This document shows positions 34,370 through 47,853 of a DNA stretch of 64,000 nt, one piece after another; positions within the stretch are counted from its first letter, which is position 1, and every line of letters starts with the position of its first letter. The position numbers and the translations under genes were made by a program. The stretch is from assembly GCA_024734495.1 (NCBI GenBank), contig JALMQS010000878.1, forward strand, positions 219,820 to 283,819, written 5' to 3'. This DNA is from Forficula auricularia. Taxonomy: Eukaryota > Arthropoda > Insecta > Dermaptera > Forficulidae. The notes below the pieces were generated by a model. That model worked only from the letters and a program-made list of their open reading frames with translations, was not told the DNA's origin and searched no databases.

Positions 34370-34712
34370 TCTTATATAATTTGATCAAACTCCATCAATT
34401 CTAAATATGTGGTCGATTTTTCACTCAAGGGCCGAATTTTAATAAATTTTGTATTCAATTATGTATTCTCAGTTTATTCCCAGTGTCCCATTTTGAAAAA
34501 TTGAAAAACATGAATAAATATATAAATAAATATTTATTTATTTATTCATGTTTTTCAACCTTTGAAAATTTTTGAAACTAGTACTAACTACCTGTTTGAG
34601 AAACCGCCACTGGCAATACATATTTATCCAAAGATTCAAGTTGATTAAAATTCGGTCCTTGAGTGAAAAATTGACCACCTTATTAGAATTATGGAGTTTG
34701 ATCAAATTAAAT
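34370..34712. repeat. Foldback repeat
   Basis: Arms share TTGATCAAACTCCAT / ATGGAGTTTGATCAA, TTTTTCACTCAAGG / CCTTGAGTGAAAAA, and meet in a hairpin of AAAAACATGAATAAATA type near 34527. No coding content. Confidence 0.6.
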
Positions 34713-36017
34713 AAGAGGCTAAAAATGAGATGACAATATAGTGGCGTGCTGTCCATCGGATGCTGTGGATCCCTAAAATCTCAGAACGCCAAGAGTATCT
34801 TCATACCGTGTCATATAAGAATCTTATTTAGCTTTTATTTCGATTAGCTTTTAAAATTGCCGGAACTTTTTTAACGTTAGAATATGGAACAGAATTTTCA
34901 AAAAAAAAAAAAAGAAAAAAGTTTCATGTTTGAATCATTTTTCGCTATCTTTATGGAAAATACTTTGATTTTATGAAGTTGAAAGTAAATTAGTTTACAT
35001 ATAGGCTTTCTCCGAGATCTAACTTTCATTTAAAATCTATAAATTGAATAAAACTAAATTAATTGTGGATGATGAACCAAAAGATTGGTTTTCATAGCCA
35101 CACCTCGATCGCTGGGAGCCCTGGTATTTATACAACTGAATTGGCATGTCAAGTTAAAAAGGGTGCAAGCTGAAGTGCACGTCATCTATTTGTACACTCA
35201 ACATCAAAAAAACTGGATACTCGAAAATTAAAAAAAATAAAATAAACGTATCAATTTTTTTTTAATACATTATTATGAGAACGTCAAAAACAATTTTATA
35301 ATTAGGTAGACAAAATATTAATAAAAACAAAGAGGCTAAGTGCAAGCCGTACACGCAAACCATAGGTATCGTAATTTTTTACATCCAAACTAATTATTTT
35401 ATAGCAACCAAAAAAATATTTATTGAAAGTACTCAGACAGAGCCTCTAAGATAGAAAGGTGGATTATTTTTACTTGCCCCTGGAAGTAGTCAAAGTGAAG
35501 ATAGACTGTCCGCTCTGTCTTTAATATCAAATGAAAAAATCTAATGTGAAATTTGAAAAATTATATTAAGCGGTTATCGATGAATTTTGCGAATAAAAAA
35601 AAAAAATTTTCAAAAATGAAGGGTCTTTTTTGGACATCATTCTCTGGCCGAAAAACTCACCGCGCCGCCTCTGATATATATAATTATACCATCGCAAATA
35701 TGTACACTGCATTTTATATTCCTTTATTTATTTTGTTGAAATGTCCATACTGTGATTTAAACGCCCGCCGTACGCTTCGAATATCAAATTTTTAATTAAG
35801 ATTGAACAAATACCTTAAATGAGAATATGAGAAAATGAGAAATGAGAAAAACACCGGGAAAAAAACTTGGAAATTAAAGTATTTTCCGCTGGTCACCCTC
35901 CATCCAATACCCGAGTAGAAAAACTTATGTGCACCCGATTAGGCCCAAACCAGGCATTCCCCCGACCAAGATGTAACGCGGATGAGTACTCAGGTCCCGA
36001 TCCGGAGTGCCTGGGGT

Positions 36018-36178
36018 CAGGGGCGTAGCTACCGCCGTATCGGCAATATCAATGATACGGGACCCCTGGGCTACAGGGGGGCTCCGACGTTTGTAAGCAA
36101 ATATTCGCCACAATCGGGTAGAAGGGCCCCCCCGACAAATTTTTATACAGGGCCGGTTTAGGATAAGCTACGCCACTG
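36018..36178. mobile_element. hAT MITE with perfect 8-bp duplication CCTGGGGT
   Basis: Ends CAGGGGCGTAGCTACCG and ATAAGCTACGCCACTG. Exact duplication CCTGGGGT at 36010-36017 and 36179-36186. 161 bp and non-coding. Confidence 0.8.
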
Positions 36179-36236
36179 CCTGGGGTGTACTAAGTCAGGG
36201 ATACCTGTGGTGAACCGAGCCCCGGAAAGGCCTTAC

Positions 36237-36625
36237 TAGGGCTTCGCACGAGACGATACCGCGAGAGTCTAGTGGTCTCGAAACCATTTTTGTGTAGTTA
36301 AATAGAATATCGTATTGAATAAATTAAAATACCTAATATAATTTAAATAAATATCGTTTTACCTTATTTTTTAATTAGTTCAATAATAAATATCGTGTGA
36401 AATATTTCTTCGTAATGGAGAAATTTAATTTCCGTTATTTAATTTTTTTATATTTCTACTATACTATAAAAAAATAAGAATGTAACGATACTTGGCGGGA
36501 CCAAAAGAGACCAAACGAGACTAGCCCTGACTAGACGAGACCGACACCGAGACGATACTGTCTTTTTTAACAATTCACAAAACTGAGACGATATTTTCTC
36601 AAATCTCGTCCCGTGCGAAGCCCTA
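36237..36625. mobile_element. MITE with TAGGGCTTCGCACG ends
   Basis: Ends TAGGGCTTCGCACGAGAC and GTCCCGTGCGAAGCCCTA. Flanks GGCCTTAC and GGCCTCAT are a plausible diverged 8-bp duplication. The ends are rich in GAGACGA motifs. A partial copy is at 17564. Confidence 0.65.
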
Positions 36626-36775
36626 GGCCTCATATAAACCTAATCGAATCCTAAAGGTGTTATTTCACTGCATCTGCCCACCGTCGTGATCTGCAGTAAC
36701 TGCTGGCAGTCGACTATGGCTTCGATACGTTCAGTTGTTTAGGCGTGGTGCTATCGAATACGTACGCACCAAGGT

Positions 36776-36810
36776 TATATATATATATATATATATATAG
36801 ATATATATAT
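36776..36810. repeat. (TA)n microsatellite
   Basis: Pure TA tract with one GA interruption. Confidence 0.85.
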
Positions 36811-37839
36811 TTTTTAAAACGCATTTATTAAATTATTAAGCTATTAATCCAGTTAAAATTATTTTCTAAATTTCCGATTCAGAATATAATACAATTATTT
36901 TCAAATACAATTTTTCTAAATAATATAATTTTCAAAAAATCCATCTTAAATCCAAAATTTCTCATTTTTAACACCAGAGCAAAATACAGACGTTGGTCAT
37001 TAAGTATTAGAGGTCCTATTCTAAATAAGTTGCTTTAACTTTATGAATATGATTCAGGAGGGCTAATTAATTAATTTCCACTATCTCTTTTCATGGGCAT
37101 TTACTAATTATTTTTTAATTAATACTCATTTTTTTTGACTTTAAAGAGTGGGAAAAATTATTGATAGTCGATTCTGCGCATATTCATTTATGGGACTTAT
37201 TACATTATATATAGCCATTATTCTAAAACCGCGCTCGTGCAAGCCACTTCAAGTGTTCTGCGAAAAAATCAAATACACAATTAAAAAATTTTGCTAAAGA
37301 AAAATCAATACTATGTGAAATAATTTTTTTGTTTGTGATTGCAGATTAAACCGGGTGGTTTTTGTATAATTAGATTATTGAACGAAAATTTACGATCTCT
37401 CCCAAACCAGCAAGTACTACCAGGCTGGCAACCCTGGTTTAAAGTTTAGGTTGTATTGTACTCTAAGTTCAAAAAACGAAGAAAAACATTTTCGGGACAC
37501 CCAAAGTATATCTTTTAAGTTACCTCTAAAATACGTTCAGATATGAACAAAAGACGTAGGAGGACCTCTTTGAATAAACATACAAAAAAGTACTTTGAGT
37601 TGCATTCAAAACACGTACAACACTTTTAAAATACGTAGTAGGATTTTTCGTACGTAATTCTATTTTTGTACGAAAGACATCCGCCTATGTACCAAAAATG
37701 TATGTCATACATCATTCATTGTGTACTGTCTGGGTAGACTCGGAAACTTGGATATATTTTCCAATACTGGGAAAAAATTGGACAATGGTTTTACACCGGG
37801 CGATTAAAATGAATTTAATCTACCACTTGACAATAGCTA

Positions 37840-38225
37840 CTCCTCTTTTTGTCTCGAATGAAAATTGAACCATTTATCGATCGGATCATCTCGTGTGATG
37901 AAAAGTGGGTTCTGTATGACAACACTAATCGGTCTTATCAATGGCTTTCTAAGGATGAAAAAGTTTCCTAAACCGAATTTACACACAAAGGTTTTGATTT
38001 TTTTTGGATTTCGAAAGGAATTGTTCATTTTGAGCTCCTTAATCAAGGCACATCAATTTTATATTATTCTCCAGATTTTTGACCTTCTTATTATTAACTA
38101 TTCCGAACTATGGATAACAATATGAATGGAAAAACGTTCTCGGACCGCAAAACTGTCGAATTGGCCTTAAAAAATGTTTTCCATCCTAATCGGCTGTATA
38201 TTACAAAAAAGGAATTCGGGACCTT
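37840..38225 (+). pseudogene. Mariner transposase relic
   Basis: Fragments on the + strand match a mariner transposase in order. First comes RIISCDEKWVLYDNTNRSYQ then WLSKDEK, where the first Asp of CDEKW is the first catalytic residue. Then IVHFELLNQGTSI, a YYSPDF piece, and MDNNMNGKTFSDRKTVELAL. The middle with the second catalytic Asp (HDNARPH region) is deleted and there are in-frame stops. It is dead. The TIRs were not found. Confidence 0.7.
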
Positions 38226-38389
38226 GAATCACGTTGGAATCACGTCCCATTAGGTCACATTGGTTTCTGGAGCCACCAACAGGCTCATGAGAGGCAGCGG
38301 CAATGGCAACCAGTGAACTTAGGGAACGATCTTCGGTAACGAAGGAACAGGACAACGACGAGACGGATCTAATCTTTGTTTCGTCGACG

Positions 38390-39835
38390 ATTTTTTCCAC
38401 ACTCTTCATGAAATTTAAAACTCACTATTACATTAACAAAATGAAGCATTAGTTTTTGATACATATCAGCCCAAAAACATTAGTACTTTATTCTACATAA
38501 GACTTTTTTAGTTTTTTCTAAATATGTATCTTGAAAATGGCATAACCAATTTTGATCAAATTTAATTCTATTTAAGCACCCGAGAACCTCAAAAAAGGTT
38601 ATATAGAGTTTTTAGTAAAATTATATTTTAAAGTACTTTACTATACAATAACATAGTACTTTTTTAAATTCTTTAAAATTTATTCATATGGTCCGATTAA
38701 TATAGCGTATTGAACCTTGTCTCTGTGAAATGCTAAATTTGGGGGAAATTTTCTAAGTACCTACATAGCAACTGCGTTCTAATCGTATCCGTTACCTTTG
38801 CTAAAGACATAGAGGAAAGAAAATCAAATATAGCCATCGATTAGCATCTAATACTTAGGGAATAACCATTTTACATTGAATTTTTAACGTTTCGATTATT
38901 ATTGGTAACTATAATTGAAGACGTGGAGAAATCGATTTGAAATTAAAAATAGCGATCGATTCTCATGTAATACTTGAGAAATAACCATTATATATTGCAT
39001 TTTTGACGTTTCGATTATTATTGGTAACCAATGGTGAAGACTGGGGGAATCGACTTGAAATCAAAAATAGTTATCGGTTCTCATCTAATACTTGAGGAAT
39101 AACCATTCTACGACATTGCATTTTTGACGTTTCGATTATTATTGCTGAAGACATGGAGGAATCGGCTTAAAATAAAAAATAACTATCGATTCTTATCTCA
39201 TACTGGAGAAATAGCCTTATTGCATTCTATTTTTGATGTTTTGACCAATAATGGTAACCTCTATTTGAAACATGGAAGAATGGACTTAAAATCGAAAAAA
39301 CTAAATTCTTTTTTGGTATAGGTACAACTCTGGTGGTTGATTTGTCGATTTCTTCATGTTTTCCGAAGAAGTAATCATTAATGGTCAAATCATCATAAAT
39401 GGTAATAAGTTTATTCCTCTATTCGTAAGACATCAAACTGTGTAAACAAGCTTGCCAGCTTTTGTTGCGCGCCAAGGTATACACTAAGGAGTCGCAGTTA
39501 GCTCTTTCCTGAAATTCCTTGTTGGAGATGAAATGCTTCCACTTAATTCCCATGATACTCACTTTTTCGTGGAGCTGCCGAAGTGTGAAAAATCCATCCA
39601 TCTATCCATACATAAATGTCCACGGGCTAAATGAAAAAAAATCGCACTTTTTGGCATCTGGACGAGACTCAGTGTAATTTTTGGCAAAACCACCACGTGC
39701 TAAAATTCAACCTGATTGAATACTATAATTTGTGACTTTGGTTGATACCATGGTTTCCTTAGTCTTTACCTGAGGACCCTTTGAATTTGCTGGAGACCGA
39801 TTACACATTTTATCTGCTTCGCATGGATAAAGTAA
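38390..39835. repeat. HE3-related region interrupted by a tandem repeat
   Basis: 38390-38680 is the reverse complement of HE3 sequence (ATTTTTTCCACAC; TTAGTACTTTATTCTAC). 39600-39835 is forward HE3 ending GATTACACATTTTATC, TGCTTCGCATGG, ATAAAGTAAAAAAA. The 38810-39300 tandem repeat lies between. Whether this is one rearranged copy or two fragments is unclear. Confidence 0.45.
38810..39300. repeat. Tandem repeat, about four units of 110-120 bp
   Basis: Each unit contains TTTTGACGTTTCGATTATTA (starts near 38880, 39000, 39121 and, more diverged, 39230), then AATCGACTTGAAATCAAAAA and ATACTTGAGGAATAACCATT. Units differ by point changes and one short deletion. It is a local minisatellite with no coding frame shared by the units. 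Confidence 0.75.
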
Positions 39836-39849
39836 AAAAATTATTGATT

Positions 39850-39960
39850 GTTATATATACTTAAAATATATACAAATCTTTTAAAAACAATCATCAAACG
39901 TTTAATTAAACCCATTTGGATTCAATTAAACTTTTGATGATTGTTTTTTTAAAAGATTTG
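39850..39960. repeat. Short inverted repeat
   Basis: ACAAATCTTTTAAAAACAAT and ATTGTTTTTTTAAAAGATTT surround a second pair, CATCAAACGTTTAATT / AATTAAACTTTTGATG. Confidence 0.6.
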
Positions 39961-40716
39961 TATTTATTTTAATTATATATATATATAGTTTTGAAGAGTA
40001 TTCTCTTTGGATTACTCATATAAATTCCTTGTTTATTTTTACATTGAAATTATAATTACAAATTCTTTTACTTTATAAATTATTACATTTTCAACTTCGA
40101 CTTTTATAAAATTAACTCTTTTTAGAAAAAAATAAAATATCACCATATCTTATGGTTTATGTATACGTCAATAATAATCAACATGATTGTGTTCATATCT
40201 CTATTCTATATATGTTTCGGTTATCTAAGAAAGTTTTTTTTAAAAGAATAATCAATAGAAAAAATGAATATCATAAGAAAATATTTTCTACTTTAAAATT
40301 ACAATTATAAGAAAAATCTACGAATTATAAAGTAAAATAGGAAAATTTTAATTAAATATAGATGTACACGAAAATAAAATATTCTCTTGTATATAAATGA
40401 AAGTAAACATTCTATAGTCAAGTGTTTCTCATACTATGATCCGGGAGCCGCAAGTGGTCCTCGAGGTCTGCCCTTGTAGTCCTTGAAAAAATAAAATTCT
40501 GATGGATTGTGTGTTATCAATTATAACTGAAAATCTCTCGAGTTTAGAGATCGTTGTTTTGCCGAAAGTAGAAGAGTTGTTGATCATTGAGTGAAATCGT
40601 TTTCAATTTTTTCTCCCATTAAACTTAACATTTTAAGAAAAATATATTAGCCTACCCTCCTATTATCTACTCTCTCTACTCCTAGCAACTAAAGTGGAAT
40701 TTAAAGGACTCGTAGC

Positions 40717-41851
40717 CAGTGCCGGCTTGAGACATTGTTGCCACCGAGGCTAACTTTTTTAAAAACCGCCATTCTTGAGCAAAGAAAAAATCGTTAAAGT
40801 AATATTTTATTTTGTGAGAAGGAAGCTTTGGTCACGAAAGAAGTGGAGTGCTCCAAACATTCGAACAAAATAAAATCACTTTTAACACGTATATCCTACA
40901 CTATTATTTCTACAAACACTATTTTTTAATTTGTATTTCTAATAGTTTTTTTGCATATGACAAAAATGTCAATTTGTTGTTCTATTCGTCGTTACCAAGG
41001 TAACTAAATCGCTTTTAACACTAGTGTTAAAAGTAATATTGGTCTGTCACTTTGTAACATTGGGGTCATAGTGATTTGTAAAAAATAGTACATTAAAATA
41101 CAAGTTTCATAAGACATGATAAAATCATTTTTAGCGCACGCGTCTTTCTTAGAAACGATCGGCTAGCGGGGACAAGTGAGCTCAAATGTCTTATGAAACT
41201 TGTAATATTTTCTACTTTTTTTTCTATTTTGGTCCATTTGTCAAAAAATATTTACGTTATTTCATAAAGTACATATTAAAGAATCAAATAGAAAAAACTG
41301 TTTTAAATTTTATTATAAGGGTCCATTGAGAAGAAAGGAAATAAAAACCATGTTTTTTAAATAAAATTTTATTAAAATCATAACGACCAAGAAAAATATT
41401 AGAGCTGTCATCTAAATAGTTTTTGGAAATTTTATTGAATTAAAAAGGTCTTTTTGAATTTGAAAAAGCTCTAATTAGTAATGAAGGGTAAATATCTTTT
41501 GGGCAGTTTATACAATGAATTTTATCCTTTGAGAAAGCCTTTGAAACTCCATTGTCTATGGGTCGATGCTCTATAAGTCTATGATATTTTACCTACAATA
41601 AGAAAACCATTTATTTCAAAAATATTATCAAATCAAAAACATTATTTGACAAAACGTTGATAAATCTATTCAAGAGAAAAAAATTCAATAGTATATCAAA
41701 TATATATATCTTCATTCTTCATATAAAATTTTTATTCAAAAAATAAAAATAAAATAAAAATAAGAATGTTTACCGCCTTTTGCGCCCTTTACGTATTTAC
41801 CGCCGGGGGCTATAGACCCCAATAGCCCCCCGGTTAAGCCGACATTGACTG
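40717..41851. mobile_element. hAT-like element (CAGTGCCGGCTTGAG ends)
   Basis: Left CAGTGCCGGCTTGAGAC and right GGTTAAGCCGACATTGACTG form imperfect inverted ends. GC-rich arms near both ends contain ACCGCC/GGCGG pieces. The target duplication is unclear (CTCGTAGC versus TAGCCGTA). No transposase frame. Confidence 0.5.
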
Positions 41852-42767
41852 TAGCCGTAGCGCTTCTCGTCATCTTTTCACCAGTATACCAGTATATTGG
41901 TATTAAAAGATGTTAAACAAAATGAAAAATTTACTTTCGAAGAGAACAAGAGTAACAGGTCCCCAGAACTACTCAGACTTAGAAAAGTGAGCACATTTCA
42001 AAAAAAAATTGAAAAACACATCTATAAACTAAATCAATTTTCTAGTAGAAGCTGTTATAGAAAATCCCATAATAAATTTTTCAAATTAAGGATATTAAAA
42101 ACAAACATGAAAAATATAATATTTATATAGATACAGATGAACTGGAAGTAAACATTCTTAATTTTTTCTTATAAACAAACCATTAATTTAAAGACAACTA
42201 CTTTTTACTTTGACTTATATGCGAAGCATGTAAGTATAATATTAGTGATTTTTGTTTCGTGGCATTTTTATCATAACGAAATTTCGGGATAAGATAAATG
42301 TTTCCGGGATTTATTTAATTTAAGTTATTAAGAAATGAGTTTAAGTAAACCACTCATATCATTTCATCATTTATTTATTAAACCATTTTAACTCATTTGA
42401 AAAGAGCTCATTTTACTTAATCATAACTCCTTTCCTTCTTCAATGTAATAGAAATCAAACTTACCAAAATTACTTAATGGTCTTTACAATGAAAAACTTG
42501 TCATAGTTCTAAGACAATACAATATATATGTAATGATAATAACAAAATAAAACTCAACGTTTTTTCATATATAGCCATTTTATTCGATTAGTATAATATG
42601 TGCGTAGAAAAGTCAAACAGTTAACACTTTTATCACTGAGCCGAGCTCTAAGTCTTGTAATGAACAGACCTGAGAGGAAAAAGCTCTCTTTGGTTCAACA
42701 GTTGTCGGTGGCACTGATTCCAAAGAAGCGGTTAATTTAACAATGTCTGGGATATTTTCTCCGGCTG

Positions 42768-42772
<5 letters not shown>

Positions 42773-42818
<46 letters not shown>
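42773..42818. repeat. (TA)n microsatellite
   Basis: Pure TA tract. It creates a spurious YIYIYI reading on both strands. Confidence 0.9.
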
Positions 42819-42819
<1 letters not shown>

Positions 42820-42929
42820 CAAACTCCTTGGTAATACTTTTAATAATTGACTGACTTGGCTGAGATGTTTTAATGATGAACTCTGTTTCTTTTCTTATTG
42901 GATTCTATAATTTTTCAGCAAGAGTCGAA

Positions 42930-43205
42930 AAAATAAAAATTCTAGCGCTTTGAACCAAACTCAACCAAAGATTTGTAGACATAATCTGTAAGACTAGAAA
43001 TGCAAAAGCTTGTTACTCAAAATAGGGAGGGGGGGGGGCAAAAATTAAAATTCCAAGCCTTTGGTCCAAACTCAATCAAGTTTTTTAAACATAATCTATA
43101 GGCCTTCAGAAGACTAGAAATGTAAAAACTACCCACCCAAAATATGTACGTGGGAGGGGTGGTGGTAACTAACCACCCAAAATGGGGGGAGGGTCAAAAA
43201 ATAAA
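42930..43205. repeat. HE2 internal fragments in tandem
   Basis: Three partial repeats of the HE2 body (ACTCAACCAAAGATTTGTAG; CATAATCTGTAAGACTAG; GGGGAGGGTCAAAAA), as at 49680-49930 and, inverted, 53990-54190. Confidence 0.5.
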
Positions 43206-43639
43206 AATTCTCATTAAATTATAATATCATTAAAAAGGCTTTCTTAATCAAATAATTACACATCTATCATACAGTCCACTAACATCATCATATTTTCAAC
43301 TTATCACTCAGAATTTCTTCTTACTTGAGCCCTTAGAAATAGTCGCTAGAGCAATTGCTAAAGATTTAGAAGAATTCATCATTATAAATCCGTCGATTAT
43401 AAGATTCTTTCAGATAAGATTATAGATAGAAAATTTGATAAAAACGAGCAGACTAATTTTACATAAAGTCTATCTAATCAGATTTCTAATCTTACATGAA
43501 ACTTTAATATTTTGACTTAATCTACTCACTTCTACAAACTAATCTGCTTGATGAAACATTATCCACATCTTTCTCTACAAATGCTGGACTTCCCCAAGAC
43601 TCAGTAATCTCCCCCACACTTTTCCTAATATTATATAAA

Positions 43640-44980
43640 CGACCTAATTAAGCTAACTCCAAATCCCACTCACTGTTACGCCGAGATATCACTTTTCACG
43701 GCGTCCACTATTTCTATATTTTCATTATCATTGTTCGTAACGAATCTTTCCAGTGAAACATAATATATTCCAAAAATATAGAAATTTCGATGAATCGTGA
43801 TTGCGGGATAGAAGATGTTTCAAAGAAGTACCAGTATTTCGAAGAGTACGGTTTCAGTTAACACAAAACTTGTTTTGGAGCATTGAGAAAAGTTTCGAAT
43901 CGAGCCTATTTCGAGTTCCTTTTTAGAGGGGAGGTAATATTAGGATCCTACCACATGAGGCTCTAGTATTGTGATCCCAGCTCAAAGTTTGGGCCCCACT
44001 TCCCTGGGTCGGCGCGATCAATAAATAAGCGGCTTCTTTTCGGCAAGCCCTACGTCGGCACAATGGTTCAGCACGCCGAATTCCCGAAGCCTCGCTATAC
44101 CAGTCCAATCCAACCCATTGGGATGTAGCACGAGGGCTAAAGACCACGTACAACAGGTAGCGACTGGAATGGCCGGAAGCATTCCCCACCCCATGCATCG
44201 CATCGAACTAGTGAGTGAAATAAATTGAAACAATTCTAACGTATTTTGATCATTATTATTCATTGAGTTGTCCGAGGCAATGATTCCATTCCTTTTCGTA
44301 ATCTAATCCAAGAGAGCGAAGAAGGGTGATCCGATCAATTTAGAAGATCCTTGTTCAGGTGACCCTAAGGGAGTTATATTCGATTTCAGATATTCTTATT
44401 GAATTACTTTAGAAGTGAAGAAATTGCGGAATTTACCCTTGTCGAAGGTGACGAGTTAGGACTGAAACAATATTTTGGTTGAGTTAATCGCTTGGTGATT
44501 TCTCTCCATTGATCGACACACAACATTCTTTTGAAATTAAATTGGAAAAGTGCCGAACCACTTCATACGGCAATATATTTGTCCCCATTATTTCAACTAA
44601 GGTGAACTCTGTCCCGACACTTAGATCTATAGTCTCCAACATTTCGCTTGATCAATTTCTCTTTCTATTCACTGATGCATGATATCTGGGATCCGGAAAA
44701 TTGGGTGATAGGGGTCGAAAAATAGAATTATCAATATAAATTATAGAGTCTAAGCCCTTTGATCGATTTGTACGAAATATCACAATTAGAATTATTTATT
44801 TTCTCAATTTGAAACATATATTGCTTAGGCGATAACCTGTTTCAGCGGTAAATTGTTGGGTTAAATTTTCCTAGAGCCATGATAACTTTGTCCTAATAGT
44901 ATTAAGTGAACAAAATGAACTTAAAAGTTTAGACTTCTATACTGTTTTACTCCTAGAATAGATACCCAGCCTAATTATAT
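43640..44980. other. Unassigned region of balanced composition
   Basis: Unlike its surroundings, this stretch has few homopolymers and no match to other repeats in the window. 43920-44240 is GC-rich with two overlapping - strand frames, neither of which I recognise. It could be single-copy intron, a low-copy element or a retroposed fragment. Confidence 0.35.
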
Positions 44981-46229
44981 TAATTATGCTAAGATAAATT
45001 CGATTTCTTAATTAATTTTAATATATATGTTACGGCTATATTTTAAATTTGGATAGAGCTAATTAGCTTTTCCCGAATAAACCTGTTTTGGGTAATGCTC
45101 AACAGAAATCGATACTTTTAACATGTTCGGGTTACCCCGGGTAAACCTGACTTTATCCAAACTATCTTGCTTAATGCTATTCATAAATCGAAATTTTCTT
45201 AATATTCGTTACTAAAAGTGTAAATGTCATGCTTCTAAAATAAAGTGCAACTTCAAATCCCACTCTAACCTATCTTGTTCAAATAAGTAGACAAATAATT
45301 GGTTTAAAACATTTTTATGTTGTTTTATAACAAATTATAACGACATTATTGAAAAAACAATGCGAAATATAATTAATATGAGTGTACGATCAGTTGCAAA
45401 CCAAGGAGGGATGCAGGAATGCAGCTTGTCTTTTCGAACAGAGTAAGCCACCGGATGCAACGACTTGGCATAGTTTCTTTTTGTATTAATTCCATCAGAA
45501 TGGTTCACCAATAGCTTTGCTTTCTGCTGGATCGGTTTTACGAGTGCGAGTTACTACATTAAAGCTAATTCTAAATGACAAAAGGCCAAAAATAGCATTC
45601 ATCACTGACGGTGTAAGCTAGTTAAAAATCAATAGGTGGACAACTTGAACCACAATGCTGTTTTTTTAACTAAATGCGAATGATGTGCTAATGTCAAGTG
45701 AAGCTTACTGGAAAAATAAAATTTACTCATCATCAAAGAATTTGGGAAATTTAAGAAAGACAAAATCAGCTGGACTCCCTCCCATTTTTGTAGAATTTAA
45801 TCAAGAAAATTAAGAAATTAATTTTTAAAATGGTAGGTATTTAATGACGAAAACACTGCACTTTATGTATAACAAAAATAAATTTCAAATCAATCACTTT
45901 GCTCTGCCCTAAAGAAAATAGTTCCAAAGTCCATTATGTTTTGACCGGTTGTCAATCTCCGGTTAAATTGGCGAGCTGGATGTCAACTTAAGCGTCAATA
46001 ACCAGCTCTACAGTTAGAGCTCCGACTTTGAGTTCTTCTACGCAGCAACCCGACGGTGTTCAAGCTGACCTTAATTTTGTCCTTAAAACAGAGCAAATTC
46101 TTGAAAGATTAAATTTAATAACAAAGCCGGACAAGTACTAGTCGGATCTAACGGTTTCGTGCCTTAAAACTTCCAATATATATATCTCTATATAGTATAT
46201 TGCGCAAAATGAAAAGGTCGATCACGCAT

Positions 46230-46620
46230 ATTTTTGTTTGATCAGGCCCAAATTTCACATAATCAATCTTTAGAATCATATAAGGGCTACAACTGTTTCG
46301 GAGTTTTTCAAAATTCTTCCCTAACTACTTGAAAACAACTCATTTACTGTAAAATTTTGAATTTTTGAAGAGCTTTTCAGTTCAAACGGTTTAACGAATT
46401 TCGATGAAATTTGGCTTACTGATACTGGGTAGGTACTTAATTTAACTTCCTGGATAAATATCATTTTGCTATCTTCAGAGGGGGAAGGGTAAAAAAATCC
46501 CCACCTATATTTGTTTGATCTGACCCAAATTTTGCAGTCAATCTTTAGAACCATATAATTACTAAGTGATATAAGGATTTTTCAAAATTCCACCCTTAAC
46601 TAATTAAAACTACTAAAAAT
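46230..46620. repeat. Duplicated HE-type internal sequence
   Basis: Two direct copies of about 250 bp period share TTTGTTTGATC, CCAAATTT, CAATCTTTAGAA.CATATAA and TTTTTCAAAATTC. A related stretch is at 59550-59830. Confidence 0.5.
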
Positions 46621-46649
46621 AAAATTTTTCATCTTTTTGTCTTTCAAAG

Positions 46650-47300
46650 CTAATTTAAATAAATAAATAAATAAATAAATCTTTATTACTCGACCTGCTT
46701 AGAGGCACAAGTCCTCGGTGGCTAGGTCAACAAAACATCAATACAAATTAACTACAGAAATTAATAAACATAAATACAAATCAATTAAAAGAAATTAACA
46801 ATTAACAAACAAGAAAAAAAAAAAAAATAGAAATGTATGCTCATTTACAAATAACATGATCATAGATTTCCATCAAAAGACAAAACGTAATTTTAATAAT
46901 TCCGCGTAAAAACCCGATACCAGGAGGAAACGACGCATTAGCCATCCCGACATTTGCTATAAGTTGTTAAGGAAACCTGGTCAAAACCTTAACAAGGATG
47001 GTATGACCTCTCTCTACCTCAGCTAATCTCTGCTTGCGAGAACTAAATAAAATTTTGCACAACTCTAGCACATTAGGACTTGACAAAATTTATAATTGAT
47101 TTAATCATAGGGGGCAGCGGACTATAATCACAAGTAGTAACAGACAGATTGTTCCACAAATCAATGCCAGATCCTACAAATGAATGTAAACCGATATTTT
47201 TCAAGAATCTTGGCTTACGAATCTTTTTTCTATGATCAGCTCTACCTAAATAACTTGGTTCCTGAAATCTACTCGTTATTTCCTCCCAACTCCTAATTCA
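46650..47300 (-). repeat. Retrotransposon 3' end, (ATTT)n type, longest copy
   Basis: Reading - strand, the tail at 46650-46680 is (ATTT)n after AATAAAGA. The conserved 3' UTR matches 6905 and 7096. Further upstream, at 47160-47280, are fragments of an ORF end such as RNQVI.VELIIEKRFVS and IWNNLSV-type pieces, as expected near the RDWNSLP block of LINEs. Stops in all frames. Confidence 0.6.
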
Positions 47301-47815
47301 ATTCTCAAAGAGGATTTCTACCTTTATAAATGGAATTTCAAAGTAAGAATCTTGAAAAAATAAAAAAAGTTGCTTTATTTAATGAATATAAAGCAACACT
47401 ATTAATAATAATTATATATTATACCTAAACTGTTAAAAAAGAATACCTATATCATATAAAAATCTGTATTACCCGAAATAATGCGCATTTTTTCTGCCCA
47501 CCCTGAGCCCACCCTCTAAATTTGTCTACCTGGTTTCGCCCAACCTAAAAGAAAACACTGGCTCCGCCCCTGAGAATACTGCTGTCACGGCACCGAGCTT
47601 GACATTCGGCCTTCTGTCCTAGTCAATTCCCCCAATTCAATTATTTTCAATTAATAATTGGTTTCCTCATAATGATTTCAATGCAGTCGTTTTCTAATTT
47701 TTCAATAAATATTTGGTATACAATTTTATTTATTTTCTTAGAAAGACAGACTGGTAAGCCAATTAAGTAGGTTATAATTAAAGGCAGTCCTGAAATTATT
47801 AAAATTTTATTCATT

Positions 47816-47853
47816 TTCCTACGTTTCGGAGACTTTTTTCTCTTCTTCAGGGT
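47816..47853 (-). ncRNA. Hammerhead ribozyme motif (element C, left arm)
   Basis: On the - strand: CC then CTGAAGA (47844-47850), stem II GAGA/TCTC with an A-rich loop, GAAAC (47823-47827), minimal stem III ACGT, predicted cleavage A at 47820, then GG pairing with CC as stem I. The ACGT palindrome is too short for a stable monomer, fitting dimeric cleavage. Confidence 0.55.

Noticed and set aside
38810..39300. CRISPR-like array
   Set aside because: Eukaryotic context, 110-120 bp diverged units with no short repeat/spacer pattern; an ordinary tandem repeat.
42613..42822. Frame with YIYIYI run
   Set aside because: Produced by the TA microsatellite.
43923..44263. Two overlapping - strand frames in the GC-rich island
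   Set aside because: I could not match either to a family, and overlapping frames argue against both; kept only as an unassigned region.
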